Shown here one piece after another: positions 1-11,438 of a DNA stretch of 64,000 bases (position 1 is the first letter of the stretch; each line of letters opens with the position of its first letter). The DNA comes from Curvularia sp. ZM96 (lineage: Eukaryota > Ascomycota > Dothideomycetes > Pleosporales > Pleosporaceae). The DNA is taken from NCBI GenBank assembly GCA_022457065.1, contig JAJGBQ010000002.1:1984001-2048000 (forward strand), read 5' to 3'. The notes under the pieces were generated by a model. That model saw nothing but the letters and a program-made list of their open reading frames with translations. It made no database searches and was not told the DNA's origin. Made by a program: the position numbers and the translations under genes.

Positions 1-73
1 CACAAGGAGCTTGATATCGCATCTAAAACAGTTCAAGACTTCAAGTTCAGATACCCGTATCTGCCACAAGACA

Positions 74-1820
74 TCAACCAAGTGTCTTGGTCTTCTTCTC
101 CTTTTGCCTCTCCATGACATTCAAAACATCGTCGGCGTTGTTCTTGTCGCCCTTCCTCTTCTTGCCGCCACGTTTGCGTGGTTTCTTCGGGCCTCTACCG
201 CCGTCAGCGCCATCGTCTTCGTCATCCTCTGCACCAAGTCCCTTCCATTGGCTAAACTTGACTTTTTCTCCGTCTCTCTCCATCTCTTCAGCATCGTCGA
301 ACCGCGATGCTCCAAAGCCCATGTCCATGTCCTCCATGTCACGGTCTGCTGCAGCCAGCTCGGCAGCGCGCTTTTTGAGACGTGCCTCTTTGGCTGCTGG
401 ATCGTTGGGATCTGACGACTCAAGGTTCTTCAGCAGCGTGGAGTTTTCGTCCAGGTTTCGAACCTTGGCAAGCGCAGCACGCACAGTGGCATCGGCAGCA
501 GCAAGATTGGAGCGTTCGTTGTTGTCAGTACTACGAGATAACGACTTGAAGTAGTCCCGCTTCGCAGGTGCGGCAGGCACGGCAGGCACGGCATCCTTGG
601 GCTTTTCTTGAGTATCCTCCTCGTCTTCAGGAGAAGATGCCTCGCCTTCTGATCTCCCGTCTCCCACATCTGGCTTGGATACAGAAAGTTGTGGTGTTGT
701 GGTGTCTTCGTCAGATTCATCCTCGTCGTCCAGGTTCGCAAGTGGGTTGTAATTCGACCCGACTCCTTCGAATATGTCCTCATCTTCGGATTCGTCTTTC
801 TTGGGTTCAGGGATATTGTGCATATTGATGGGCTTTTTCTCATCATCCAAATCATGGCGCACTTCAGGCACCGGCTGGTTATCGTTGGTCTTTTGCTTCT
901 TGACTTTCCTCTTCTCTTTGCCATCTGGACCGGTGATGATCAGCACTTCACGTCCCTTGTCGTCCGTCTCGATACGCGATGTCTCGCCCTTTGAATTGAC
1001 CTTGCGGAAGCCGGGCCCCAGAGTCGGAAACTTCTTCTCGTGCTCCGCAGCCGCAGCCGCAGCAGCTTCTTCCCTCTGTCTCTTGAGTTCCTTGAGAATA
1101 TCGTCACGACTTCGCTTGACACCAGCGACAGGCGGTGTTGAAGACATTTTCTCGCCCTTCTTCTCCACCTTCTCGCGCACAATGGGACCCACTTCAGCTT
1201 CGGCCAACTCGTCGAACGCGTCCTCGACATCTGGCGCTTCTTCTGCTTCTTCTCCCTCTTCTTGATTGTTCTTCTTGTCTTGGCTGCCTAGGACGTCTTC
1301 GCCACGTCTCACTCTTTCGAGCAGTTTCCGATCCAGTCCCTTGACCAAGTGTGTGGTGCTGAGATCACCGCCTGTAATCTCTTGCACCAGCTTCTCAAAC
1401 GTCTCACGGTCAATCTGGCCAAGCTTCATGGACTCTTCGAGGTTCTTGATCCGTTTCGCGATTTCGTTGTCTTCGTCGTCGGTGCGCGCCTTGGTGCGAT
1501 CGATGTAGCCTGCGGCGAGCTTGGTGCCTTTTGGGGCGGACGACCTGGCCTTCTTCTGTGGATTGGCTTTGGAGTTGCGCTCGGCGAGCTGCCGGGCAAA
1601 TTCTGCTTGCACCGAGCCTCTGCCTACCTGGCGACTGTACCTGTCAGTATCAGCCGCACGCATAGCTGGAAGGAGACACTTACGGCGTCATTGGTATGCT
1701 CGAGTGCTTGCGCGCGCCCAGCACACCCCTCGGCGTTGCCGCAGCCGGAGACTTTGTGTTGTCGCCATCCTGAGGCTTGGGTGTGTTGACCAGCAGCTTT
1801 CGGAACTGCGAGTTGTTCAT
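74..1820 (-). CDS. RED/IK-family (Smu2-like) spliceosomal protein
   Basis: Two exons, 1820-1684 and 1640-74, give 567 aa. The 43 bp intron (1683-1641) runs from GTAAGT to GACAG with a CTGAT branch-like site. The N-terminus (MNNSQFRKLL, then IPMTP across the splice) followed by FARQLAERN, KGTKLAAGY, ITGGDLSTTHLVKGLD and LLERVRRGEDV matches the RED_N region of RED/IK proteins, which associate with the spliceosome together with Smu1. The rest is low-complexity: acidic and lysine-rich stretches, an alanine run in an Arg/Glu-rich helix, and a basic C-terminus suited to nuclear import. The start is the first ATG before the conserved N-terminal motif. It is divergent from the GH43 gene. Family assignment rests on remembered RED_N motifs; no other family fits as well. 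Confidence 0.85.
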
Positions 1821-2352
1821 GGTGGATGCAGTTGAGATCACGGCGTGGTGAGGCGCAAAAGTTGTGCCAAGGCCACGGCACGGCGGTGTTCGCGGGTCGC
1901 GCCTGCCATGCACGCGCGATGGGGCTAGCATGGGCGCCAGGCCAGACTTGAACGCGGGGAAAGCTTAGGGCTCCACCGACCTCCACCAGCGCCGTCATCG
2001 CCATACATAGCATGGCCATGGTTCCAAATCTGCGTCTGCACTGCAGGCCAGTTCCGTCCCTCGATGCATTGTGGTTGATACTATGGCTCTCTTGCCTGCT
2101 CGCCGGCCCAGATAAATCATGACTAACGGACCAACGGGCCCACGGGTGAGCGCAACGCTAGCTCGCCTTGCCAGTCTGCGGTGAAGGTGCTTGCTTGCTT
2201 GCTTGTGTACATAACCCCAATCCTGTCACTTGCCTATTCAGATCCTTCGGTCCACAACACCCCGCCCCTCCGCCTACATAACCGCTCCACCAACCCTCTA
2301 CTGCCCCTCACCCACATCGACCCATTGTCCCCTCGCTGTCCTACCCGTCAAT
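1821..2352. promoter_or_regulatory. Divergent intergenic promoter region (RED / GH43)
   Basis: This 532 bp stretch separates two divergent starts and must hold both promoters. It contains a (CTTG)4 tetranucleotide run at 2190-2205. The 2220-2352 part is C/T-rich on the plus strand, typical of a fungal leader just before the GH43 ATG. No clear TATA box was identified. Confidence 0.5.
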
Positions 2353-3496
2353 ATGCTTAAGCTCTTGGTTGCCGCGGCACTGGCCATTGGGGGTCTGTGT
2401 CAATACTCGCCTCCACCCAATGCCACCTCCAATGCCACCTTCACCAACCCCATCGTGGACACGGGTGCTGATCCGTAAGCTCCATTGCGCCCGTTGCAGA
2501 GCTCGTGCTAACCATGTCAGTTGGATGTTCCGCCATGGTGACTTCTACTACATGACATACACCAACAACGTCAATATCACCCTGTGGCGCAGCAAGTCCT
2601 TGACAGATTGGGCGGGTGCAGAGTCAAAGACCATCTTTAAGCCAGAGCCCAACAAGCCCTACTCAACCGACCTATGGGCTCCGGAGATCCATCAGGTTGA
2701 TGGTGCTTGGTGGGTCATCTTCACTGCCGATCCCAATTACGACTCGCCTCCGCCAGAGGTCGAGATGTGGTGCGAGTACAACTGCCCCGCCGTCAATCAC
2801 CGCATGTTCGTTGTGAGGGGTGAGGGTGATGATCCATGGACTGCTACGTATCAATACCACAGCGAGCTCGAAACATATGACCAGTTTGCCATTGATGGGA
2901 CGTACTTCCAGCACAAGGATCAACTGTATCACATCTACTCGTGCTGGTACCACAAGTACGACGGCTGGCCAGCGAATCTCTGCATCACCAAGATGTCAGA
3001 TCCGTCCACAACCGTTTCGCCCTTCTCCGAGCGCCAGATCATCTCAGTACCCGAGTACGCATGGGAGAAGACGCCTTTTGGTCGCGCAATCAACGATCGT
3101 CTTTCGTCCAACGAGGGCCCTCAACAGCTTGTCAATCCCACTACGGGCCAAAACTTTCTCATCTACAGCGCGGCTCGCTCAGACAACCGCAACTACTGTC
3201 TCGGACAGCTCGAGCTTGTTGGTGACGACCCCATGAACCCCAGTGACTGGCGGAAGCACCCATATCCCGTTTTCTATCAGAACCCTAGCGAGTCGGCATA
3301 TGGCGTTGGCCATGCGTCCTTTACCACTTCTCCAGATGGTACTGAGAACTGGATCGTCTACCATGGCATGAGGGATCCCACCAACGGCTGGAGTGCTCGT
3401 AACATTCGCGCTCAAAAGTTTGAATGGAACGAGGACGGCTCGCCCAAGTTCCCCAAGCCAGGCTACGGGCCTTATCAGGTTCCCAGTGGCCAGTAA
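2353..3496 (+). CDS. Secreted glycoside hydrolase family 43 (arabinanase/arabinofuranosidase-like)
   Basis: Two exons, 2353-2474 and 2521-3496, encode 365 aa. The 46 bp intron starts GTAAGC and ends TGTCAG. The N-terminus (MLKLLVAAALAIGGLC) is a signal peptide, followed by Asn-rich possible glycosylation sites. The five-bladed GH43 fold is indicated by NPIVDTGADPWMF, with Asp40 as the likely general base restored exactly across the splice, by TDLWAPEIH, by AIDGTYF (likely pKa-tuning Asp) and by SSNEGP (likely acid Glu). All three catalytic acids are therefore present. GH43 enzymes remove arabinose or xylose from plant cell-wall polysaccharides outside the cell; the exact substrate cannot be told. 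It converges with exonuclease V. Length is normal for a single-domain GH43. Confidence 0.9.
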
Positions 3497-3809
3497 ATTG
3501 TCATGTAGGAAATCTTTCTATGGCATGACGGCTGGTTTCTGCGGCTTTCCTGGCAGTGAGAATTCTCTATCTGAATGGCATCTGCAATGTAGTTAATAGA
3601 TCCACGGAGTAGATGACTGGTTCTAGATATAGACTCAGAGCATACGTCTACAGTAGATACCACCATTTATGTGAAACATGTCTCCTGGTATACCATGCAA
3701 GCTGTTTAAAATTCTCTGAATGCTGGGCTCAATCAAACAAAGAGATAGTATTCAAGATAGATATGTAGTGATCAAGATTACAATCTATGTATGGCCCACA
3801 TGCATGCGA
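3497..3809. other. Convergent intergenic region
   Basis: A 313 bp gap between the tail-to-tail ends of the GH43 and exonuclease V genes. It is somewhat AT-rich and presumably holds both 3' UTRs and polyadenylation signals. No gene, repeat or RNA was seen. Confidence 0.6.
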
Positions 3810-5547
3810 CTAGACAGCGCTCTTCCCCTTGGATGCTCTTCTGAGTCTACTTTTCTCAATGGCCTCCTCGACCTTGGTCTTTCTCCAGCTACAATTATCT
3901 GCAAAGGTACATATCCTACACTTGAAAGCCTCTTCAATCTCGACTCCCTTTGCCTCTCTGCGTCCCTTCCACCACGCCATTTCCTCGGAGATATACTTTT
4001 CAATAATCTTGGTCTCATAAACGGTAAGTTCGGATCCAATGACATGCCCAGTCTCTGCATACCGGAACTCGGCGCGAAGTATGGGAGAGAGATTTGTAGA
4101 TGGAACGGCGATTTGCATTTCGGTAACCAGCAGGGACCATAGAGAGAGCAGGTTGGGAAAATTCGAGGCTTCGTCGCAAGGACCAATGGCATTTACGGCT
4201 TGCATAAAGGTGTCTGTGAAACTGGCGAGGGGCTGGACATCGTAACGTGAAAAGATTGTCTCTGCATCGACCGTGTTCAAGGACAACGACTCGAGGAGTT
4301 TGCGATAGAGCATCAACTGCATCCACGTCGGACGTAGCGAAGCTCCCGAAGGCAGCGAGTTTACAGACCTCGTCTTGACATCTGTCACATAGACTTGGCA
4401 ATCAGGCTGCGAGCTGGCCGTCTGACCCTGGGAAGCAGAAGTCTTGGCGAAGCTTTCTGAGATGGTGAGCTGGCCCGGCGGCAGAGAAGGGATGCCCCCA
4501 TTCTTTTCTGCGCTCGATCTCTCGAGCTGCTCCTCAAAAGCGACATCTGGGCATTGGTAGGATAATTCGTCAATGACGCCATTGACGACCTGGCCCTCCA
4601 AAATACCCCACACCTCCAACTCGCGTGTCAGACCAGTTTCTCTCAGGCAGCGCAGGCCAGATATTGTGTTCCAGATACGTAGGCCAAAGCGGTCTTCTTT
4701 GCTTTCAACCTGCACGGGCACGGTCGTGTGCACCTCGGCCTCAAGTTTCTCATGAATCTTGGTGCCTGTGCGCATCGCCTGGGTCCTTGGTTTGCGCCCA
4801 AACGTGCTCAGCGTGTAAAAGTACTGTAGTTCACACCATGCTGGGGAGACGAGGTCTGTCACCGACAAGGGCTTCTTGGGCTTGGTGCGAAATCGCTCGA
4901 GGGGCGAGTGATTTTCGTCGCTCCTAGAATTCGCTCCGCTACGAAGCCTGCTGCCTTCTTCGCGTCGAGGAGACGAGGGCGGTTGTTCGAGAGGAACTGA
5001 TGGCTGTTAGTCGTCAGTCGATGCGTATGTTTCTCCTGCTGTGGCGACGGGGCGACTCACCACTCCATGCTCGGCGCGAAATCTCGTCGTACTCGACTTC
5101 GAGCGTGCTCCGCTCTCGCACAGGAGAGCTTTGCACATTTGCCTGCGTCTCTGCCAGGGTGCTTCTCTGGCTCTGTGTAACGCGCAGCACGGACGGCCTG
5201 TGTATCTGCACGAAGCCGTCCACATCCAGCTCTTCATCTTCAAGTTCACCCTGTTCAAATTCAATGCTAGGTAGGACTGCGCTCTTCTCCAAGGGAACTG
5301 CGCCGGCTATTCTGTCCAAGGCATTTGCTAGCAAGACGTCGTCGATGTCGATATCTGAGCCATAGTCGCTCAGCGTGGCAATAGACTCGATATCCACATC
5401 CGAACCGCAGTCGCCCGCTTGATCCGTTAGCTGCACAATTGGTGCTTCCATGATGCCATGACCCAACGGCGGTGTGCTGGTGGGTGTGCGTGCGGTGGCG
5501 GCAGTCTGGCGCGCTTCGGGAACTGGCGCGTAGTCGCGTCTGTTCAT
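3810..5547 (-). CDS. EXO5: Exonuclease V (Exo5/Dem1 family), Fe-S PD-(D/E)xK nuclease
   Basis: Exons 5547-5061 and 4996-3810 give 557 aa. The 64 bp intron (5060-4997) runs GTGAGT...CTAACAGCCATCAG, and joining it yields a continuous frame through PLERFRTKPKKPLSVTDLV. The N-terminal 200 residues are acidic and poorly ordered. The nuclease domain begins at SVTDLVSPAWCELQYFY. Core residues include His244 (KIHE), Asp305 (GVIDEL) and Asp368-x-Lys370 (TDVKT). Cys217 with Cys522, Cys525 and Cys531 (CRICTFADNC) fit the 4Fe-4S cluster ligands of Exo5. Family members are single-strand DNA exonucleases for mitochondrial or nuclear genome maintenance. An in-frame Met 33 residues in (GIMEAP) is an alternative start. 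Confidence 0.9.
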
Positions 5548-5883
5548 GTGGTCACGGGCGCAGATGCCTGTTGGGCTTGGACTTGGAGCGGGAGTTGTCT
5601 AGAGCGGTTCTACAGAATGCACAGAATCAAATCTGTGTGGCGCAACAATCCGTATCTGACTCACAGTTTACGTGAATTTACAAGTGTCCGGTGTGATTCA
5701 ATGTATCCAACGAGTAGTTGCATCACGCGTCGGCAACGCCCTCGCCAAACGAAGTGTAATGCGTGTGTAGCATTGGGGGCGAAAAGAAAGAAAGAAGAAG
5801 AAAGTCTATAAAATCAACGAGAAAAAGTATACATAACTAGTTGTTGGTAGCACAATCGCGTTGAATATAACAAATCTTAGGCT
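5548..5883. other. Intergenic region upstream of exonuclease V
   Basis: A 336 bp gap between two minus-strand genes, holding the exonuclease V promoter and the 3' end of the AhpC/TSA gene. The 5770-5870 part is A-rich on the plus strand. No further gene was seen. Confidence 0.5.
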
Positions 5884-6566
5884 TCAGCCTTGCATAGCTT
5901 CGCTCATTCCAATCTGCTCAGCTGTCTCGCCAAGTAGAGCATGAAGCGCTTCGTTGAAGTCTGGCATATCGTCTGCACGCTGGTTCTTCCTGGACCATTT
6001 GACTGTGTTTTGGCCATCTACCGCAAAGCTACCGGCTGTTTGCCACCTGGTGCCGCTCTCCGTCGGCCGTACATTGATGCCGGTTTCCTTGGATAATTTG
6101 GAAACGCCTGGAATGCAGCCCAAGACGTGCCAGAGGCTGGAAGTGCCTAGACCCCATGCAGCATATGCCTTGCGCTCCGCATCGACAATGATTTGGAGAT
6201 TGGGCTGGGTATTCTTGGATGGTTCAGGCAGCGAGGCTAGCCATCGGTCTGTAGCCTCTTGGTTGCTGTGAGAAACGGCTATGAATTGAATATCTGGGTG
6301 AGCAGGAGCCAGGGCACGCAAGTCGAGGAATGTCTTCTCAGCAACTGCAGCGCTTGGTGTTAAGACTGTACTGCCTGATGGCTAGATGGCTGAGACTTAC
6401 AGGGACAGCCGCAATGTCTCAGGAACGTGATGATAGTTGGTTTGCCACTCTGCGCAGAAGCATCTAAACTGGGCACTGAGGGCGCCTTTTCACCGACGGC
6501 TGGTGTCTCGACCGTCTGCACGGGAGGAGGCGACATCCACGATTTCAGTTCAGTTTGCCAGGTCAT
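5884..6566 (-). CDS. AhpC/TSA (peroxiredoxin-like, AAED1/PRXL2-type) protein
   Basis: Exons 6566-6401 and 6344-5884 encode 208 aa. The 56 bp intron runs GTAAGTCTC to CTGCAG, and splicing restores RHCGCPFAEKTFLDLR. This is the redox-motif position of thioredoxin-fold AhpC/TSA-like proteins: Cys52 and Cys54 lie just after a beta strand (PTIITFL). Further family features are HPDIQFIAVSHS and a PNLQIIVDAERKAYAAWGLG segment, seen in AAED1-type antioxidant proteins. No signal peptide or membrane segment was seen. A frame extending upstream to 6836 adds 90 atypical residues and is taken as leader, because MTWQTEL aligns better with a compact protein. Exact peroxidase activity is unproven. Confidence 0.8.
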
Positions 6567-7012
6567 TGCGACGTCGAGCCTGTGTGCGCGAAGCTTGTGA
6601 TTGGGCGAAACATGCGACAAAACGTGGGTGGGTGGGCATAGCAGTGCTACGGTAAAGGCGTCACCTGTGGGGTCTGTCGCGGTTCGCGGTTCCGCGTGCT
6701 CCAGTGGTTGGGTGGCGAAAGTGACGGGTAGAAGGCACGATTGCAATGCAAAGACAGGATTCAGGCAAGGCACGTCACGAGCAGAAGAGAAAAATGGTTG
6801 AAGTAGAAACCTATTGATTTCGTGGGATATCGCCAATGAACATCACTGATTAACCTGGATATACTACATGCTCAGCACCGCTCGTGTGCACTCATAAAAC
6901 CGAGTTGAAGACCGTGAACCGTGAAAACCCAAACGCCTGAACAATCCGACCCAAAGACCCATCACCGACCCGAAGATGTTGTCATGTCGTGCCGATATCG
7001 AAGATGAGAAGC
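6567..7012. other. Intergenic region between AhpC/TSA gene and histone H3
   Basis: A 446 bp gap holding the promoter of the AhpC/TSA gene and the 3' UTR of histone H3, both minus strand. Reading frames crossing it look like coding shadow or leader, not separate genes. Confidence 0.5.
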
Positions 7013-7475
<463 letters not shown>

Positions 7476-7991
7476 GGTGATGGAAGAGGTAGTAGTGGTG
7501 GGTGTGGATGAAAGTGGTAGATGAGGCTGATGGGTGGAGCTGTGTAGTGGATGAGGGATGGAGGAGGGCGGGCGGGCGCTGCTTATATGGTAATTGGGGG
7601 GGGCGGGCGGCTGCCTGGAAAATCAATCTTTGTTGCGCGTAAAGGCAGGCCAGGAACACCAAAAGCCAAACTGCTGCCAGCACGGCGCTGCAACAATTCT
7701 CCCAAGTGAGCGCGGCCGCGCCATTGGCTCGCTTGGCCGCGCGCCCGAAACGGAAGGGGCACGGTCGTTGATCTGGAAAGCGCGCCCGTGCGTCACTCTG
7801 ATCCGGCGCTGGGCGTGGCAGCTGTGTGATCTGGCGCCCGCTGTGCACGCGCCCCCTCGCCCTCATAAACACACGACGCCAGGCCCGTCTCAGTCCAGCA
7901 TCCAATCTCACCGCGTCTCTCACTCTGACACTCCTACCTCACTCTACCACTACTCTCCAAACCAACAACTCCCCCCCCCACATCCATCAAC
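7476..7991. promoter_or_regulatory. Bidirectional histone H3/H4 promoter
   Basis: Shared intergenic region of the divergent histone pair. On the minus strand a TATAA core lies at 7583-7587, 108 bp before the H3 ATG, with a CCAAT pentamer at 7593-7597; a second minus-strand CCAAT is at 7723-7727. The central part is strongly GC-rich with many CpG. The H4 leader (7900-7991) is C/T-rich with a run of C just before CATCAACATG. The motifs are visible; the regulatory role is inferred from the arrangement. Confidence 0.7.
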
Positions 7992-8455
<464 letters not shown>

Positions 8456-9661
8456 ATGCTTCTCTTCACGGTTTTTCATGTTACGACTTTTGCCGACTTG
8501 TTCAGTCCATGGTCGGCTTCGGTGCTTGGTGGGATGGTCATAGCCTTGTACAGTATAGTGAGGCTCGGAGTTCACGGTTATATCAGTCAGGTTCTGCTTT
8601 GCATGGAATGATACCATAATACTTCAACTGCTTTGTAATCTGCTTGTGATGTTTGTTTGTGGTGACGTGTTTTGTGTGTGTGTTTGTGCAAGTGACTTGA
8701 GATGAAAGCAACGCTGTCCATTTGTCAAACGCGTGCGTGGTAGTGGGTCGTTGTTTGCCACTGAGCGGGTCTATGTCTGCCGTTGATGATACCACACGTG
8801 ACGCCAAATGTCGTCGACGAACATGCGCCCTTCCATGATACAGTCAATTGCATGTGATGGCTTGCCTTGATCAGTCAACTGTGATGTTTTTGTGTCAATC
8901 CGAGCTGTGTGTTGACTCTGATATTCGTGATGTTCGACTTGTTGGCGCCGTCTGTTTTGCGGATGACGTCATCCACTGCGCTCCATCTGTAGAATACCAT
9001 TGTAACTTAACTAATTATTTTTGCAAGCTTGCTTATATGAAAATTCGATAGCGTTACTCTATGCTATGAAATTTTTAGGCTATTTGAGGCTGTTGTGGGT
9101 GAGTGGGAATTTTCTGGAGGAAATGCTTGTGTATCTTAATTGAGAAAAATATTTTTTCTATACAATTCCACACATAAATAACAAACTTAGTAGAAATGCA
9201 TCGATTTATCATAGAAATTCCCATCACGAAAACGAATTTGCACATAGAACACCAAACAACTTAATTTGGTCTAACATGAATACCTTGTGCTGCTCACTGC
9301 TCGACATACGTCGTCTTGTTGTGCCAAGCAATATCATGGGAGAACGAGTATGGCGGCTCACCACCTTGCGCATCACACGGGCACGAACAGTTCGACAATA
9401 ACCATCCAAAAAACCTACAACATAGAAATAATGCAAGCACAGGCTGTTTATTCAATTCTAACATGGCATTTCACAAATCTCAGCCTTGACCACGCGTCGC
9501 AGGAGATGTTCACTACGCGACGCACCAGACGCGTACATGCCTTGTGCGCAGGTGGGATCGCGGAAAAGCATTCCAGTACAATACGCTATTATAGTACGTC
9601 TAATCTACGACTACTGTTCACACGCTACAAGAAAAAAATTATCGTAGCGAGACTGTCGCCT
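8456..9661. other. Gene-free convergent region after histone H4
   Basis: 1.2 kb between the ends of the histone H4 and haloacid dehalogenase genes. The first part is T/G-rich 3' UTR-like sequence. The stretch 9000-9220 is distinctly AT-rich. Short frames such as 9287-9733 overlap the next gene antisense and have no recognisable motif. Nothing else was identified. Confidence 0.5.
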
Positions 9662-10806
9662 CTAATTTACGCCAGTGGGCAGGGAGGAGCTCAGTCTGGC
9701 GTCTGGGTTGCCGTCGGGCACCTTGAGACCTAGTCTTTCCGCCACGGTGATGAAGCCTCGATTGCCCTCGCCAAGCTCGACCCACATATCGACCCAGCCA
9801 GCAGTGCGTGCTTTCTGAATCTCTTCAATGCTCCAGTCCTCTTCGCCAGGACGCTCCACGTAAATAGTTTGCAGGCCATTTGCCTTGGCCGCTTTGAGAT
9901 CGGCCAAGTGAGCGGCTATCATGACACACTCAGCTGGCGCCAAACCCATCCGTTCAGCCGCGCCACGGTAGACTCTGGGGTTCGGCTTGTAGGTACCGAA
10001 AAACTCAGATGTAAGGATGTGTGTGAAGGGTATACCGGAGAAGACACGGAGATCGTCGAGGAGGCTGGTAAGGGAAGGTTAGCGCAAGTCTGTCAAACAC
10101 GTGCACCTACCGTCGGCAAACATTCTCGGAGTCCCAAGATGTAAGCCCATGCACGCGCGAAAGATGCACTCTGCACTGGAACGGGAGCTAGCTTACCCCA
10201 AGTTGCCGTTTGAAAGGGTGCAGGTTGCTGTGCCCGTTAGCGACGCGTCACAGGCAGGCGGCTACCTAGTTTCGGCCTACCACATAGCTGGTTCAGCAGC
10301 TGAACCCCCAAAACGGCGTCATCCCACGCCTCCAGGTGATGCCACTCCCAGCTCACAGCAGCAGTGTCGAACGCGTCCCACAAGCCTTGAAGATCCCATT
10401 TAAGCATGAGCTCCTTGAGCGCCTTGCGGTGATAGTCGTCGATGGTCATGAAAGGGTAATCCTCGTCAGAGTCCTCCGGGAATTCCGAGAGTTGCTTGGT
10501 GAAAGCCTTGTAGCAATTCCTCCAATCCTGGGCAAACCGACCCCAGTCGTCTTCGGTCATTGCGGACACGCGCAGTCGAAGCTGAGAGGCTAGCGATGCA
10601 GTGGCATCATTGAGCGACTTGTGAGCCCACTTGCACAGGTTGCTAGTGATACTCTTCCGCCAGTCGACGCAGGTACCAAAGACATCGAAGAAAAAGGCTC
10701 GAGGGGTTGGAGAGAGAGTCATGTTGACGCTGATGATGGGTTTTGGAGCAGTCTTGGACAAGAGTTTTTGCGAGTTGAGGTCGACTCGGTCGAATGATGT
10801 TTCCAT
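9662..10806 (-). CDS. Haloacid dehalogenase type II (HAD superfamily)
   Basis: Proposed exons: 10806-10281, 10227-10197 and 10064-9662 (319 aa). Intron 1 ends CTAACGGGCACAG; its donor could be at 10280 (GTAGGC) or 10283. Intron 2 (10196-10065, 132 bp) ends TTACCAG. This joining gives TLSNGN followed by LGLLDDL, matching HAD motif II spacing in 2-haloacid dehalogenases. Motif I is AFFFDVFGT, with Asp41 the nucleophile (Asp13 if the second Met, at 10722, is used). The third motif region is YKPNPRVY, with ECVMIAAHLADLKAAKANG towards the C-terminus. Such enzymes remove halogen from 2-haloacids or act on related substrates; the substrate here is unknown. A three-intron model with an 18 nt exon is possible but fits the family less well. 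Confidence 0.85.
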
Positions 10807-11438
10807 GGTTCTATTACCTAGTTAAAATGCTGTACGTCACACGGATAACGCTCGGAAAATAGACTGATGGATCGGATAATGGGCAACGCAAAAGCGGCAG
10901 CAGAATCTGTTCGAGTACAGGAGAGAAGGCAGAGCCTGTGTTGCGTCTCTGTTGATATACTCCATCGCGTCTGGCGTGCCTGCACCTCGCCTGCTCAGGA
11001 GTTGTGGTTTTGAAGTAGGTACAGCGCGACCACAGCCAGCCAGGAAGCCATCACCACCACTTGCACCGAGAGGTCTTGCCATCAGCACGACACGCGCTTC
11101 TCACACGCGTTCTTCCTGCGATGCCAAGGCTGGACAGATAGGCGCGGTGATGGGAGCCGGACAGCGTCTCTACAAATCTCCCTTGTAGGCACATCTCCCC
11201 AAACACGACAGCCAGATGCAGCTAGTGCTCCCCCGCTAGTGCGTTGCGGGGATTCTTGGTCCTGTCCGAGCCATGTCATCCCGAGGTATTCCTCCGGGCC
11301 TTTGGACCGATATGTCCTTTTGAAAAGCGCAGCCCTTGTGCTGCTCGTATGCTCATCTAACATAGGCCCTTGAACCCGCTCCGTTTTCGCACCTACGTCC
11401 CGTCCAGCGTGTCAGCATTTCCCGTGTCAGCCCTGGCC
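10807..11438. promoter_or_regulatory. Divergent promoter region (HAD / acyl-CoA synthetase)
   Basis: 632 bp between two divergent starts. Mixed composition; no convincing TATA box or palindromic operator was recognised. The plus-strand frame entering from 11370 lacks an ATG until 11439, which fixes the downstream start. Confidence 0.45.

Noticed and set aside
6567..6836. N-terminal extension of the AhpC/TSA frame
   Set aside because: Adds about 90 residues without family match; the downstream ATG gives a compact normal protein.
10107..10124. 18 nt micro-exon in the haloacid dehalogenase gene
   Set aside because: Keeping it is in frame, but skipping it gives the exact family spacing after SNGN; the single 132 bp intron was preferred.
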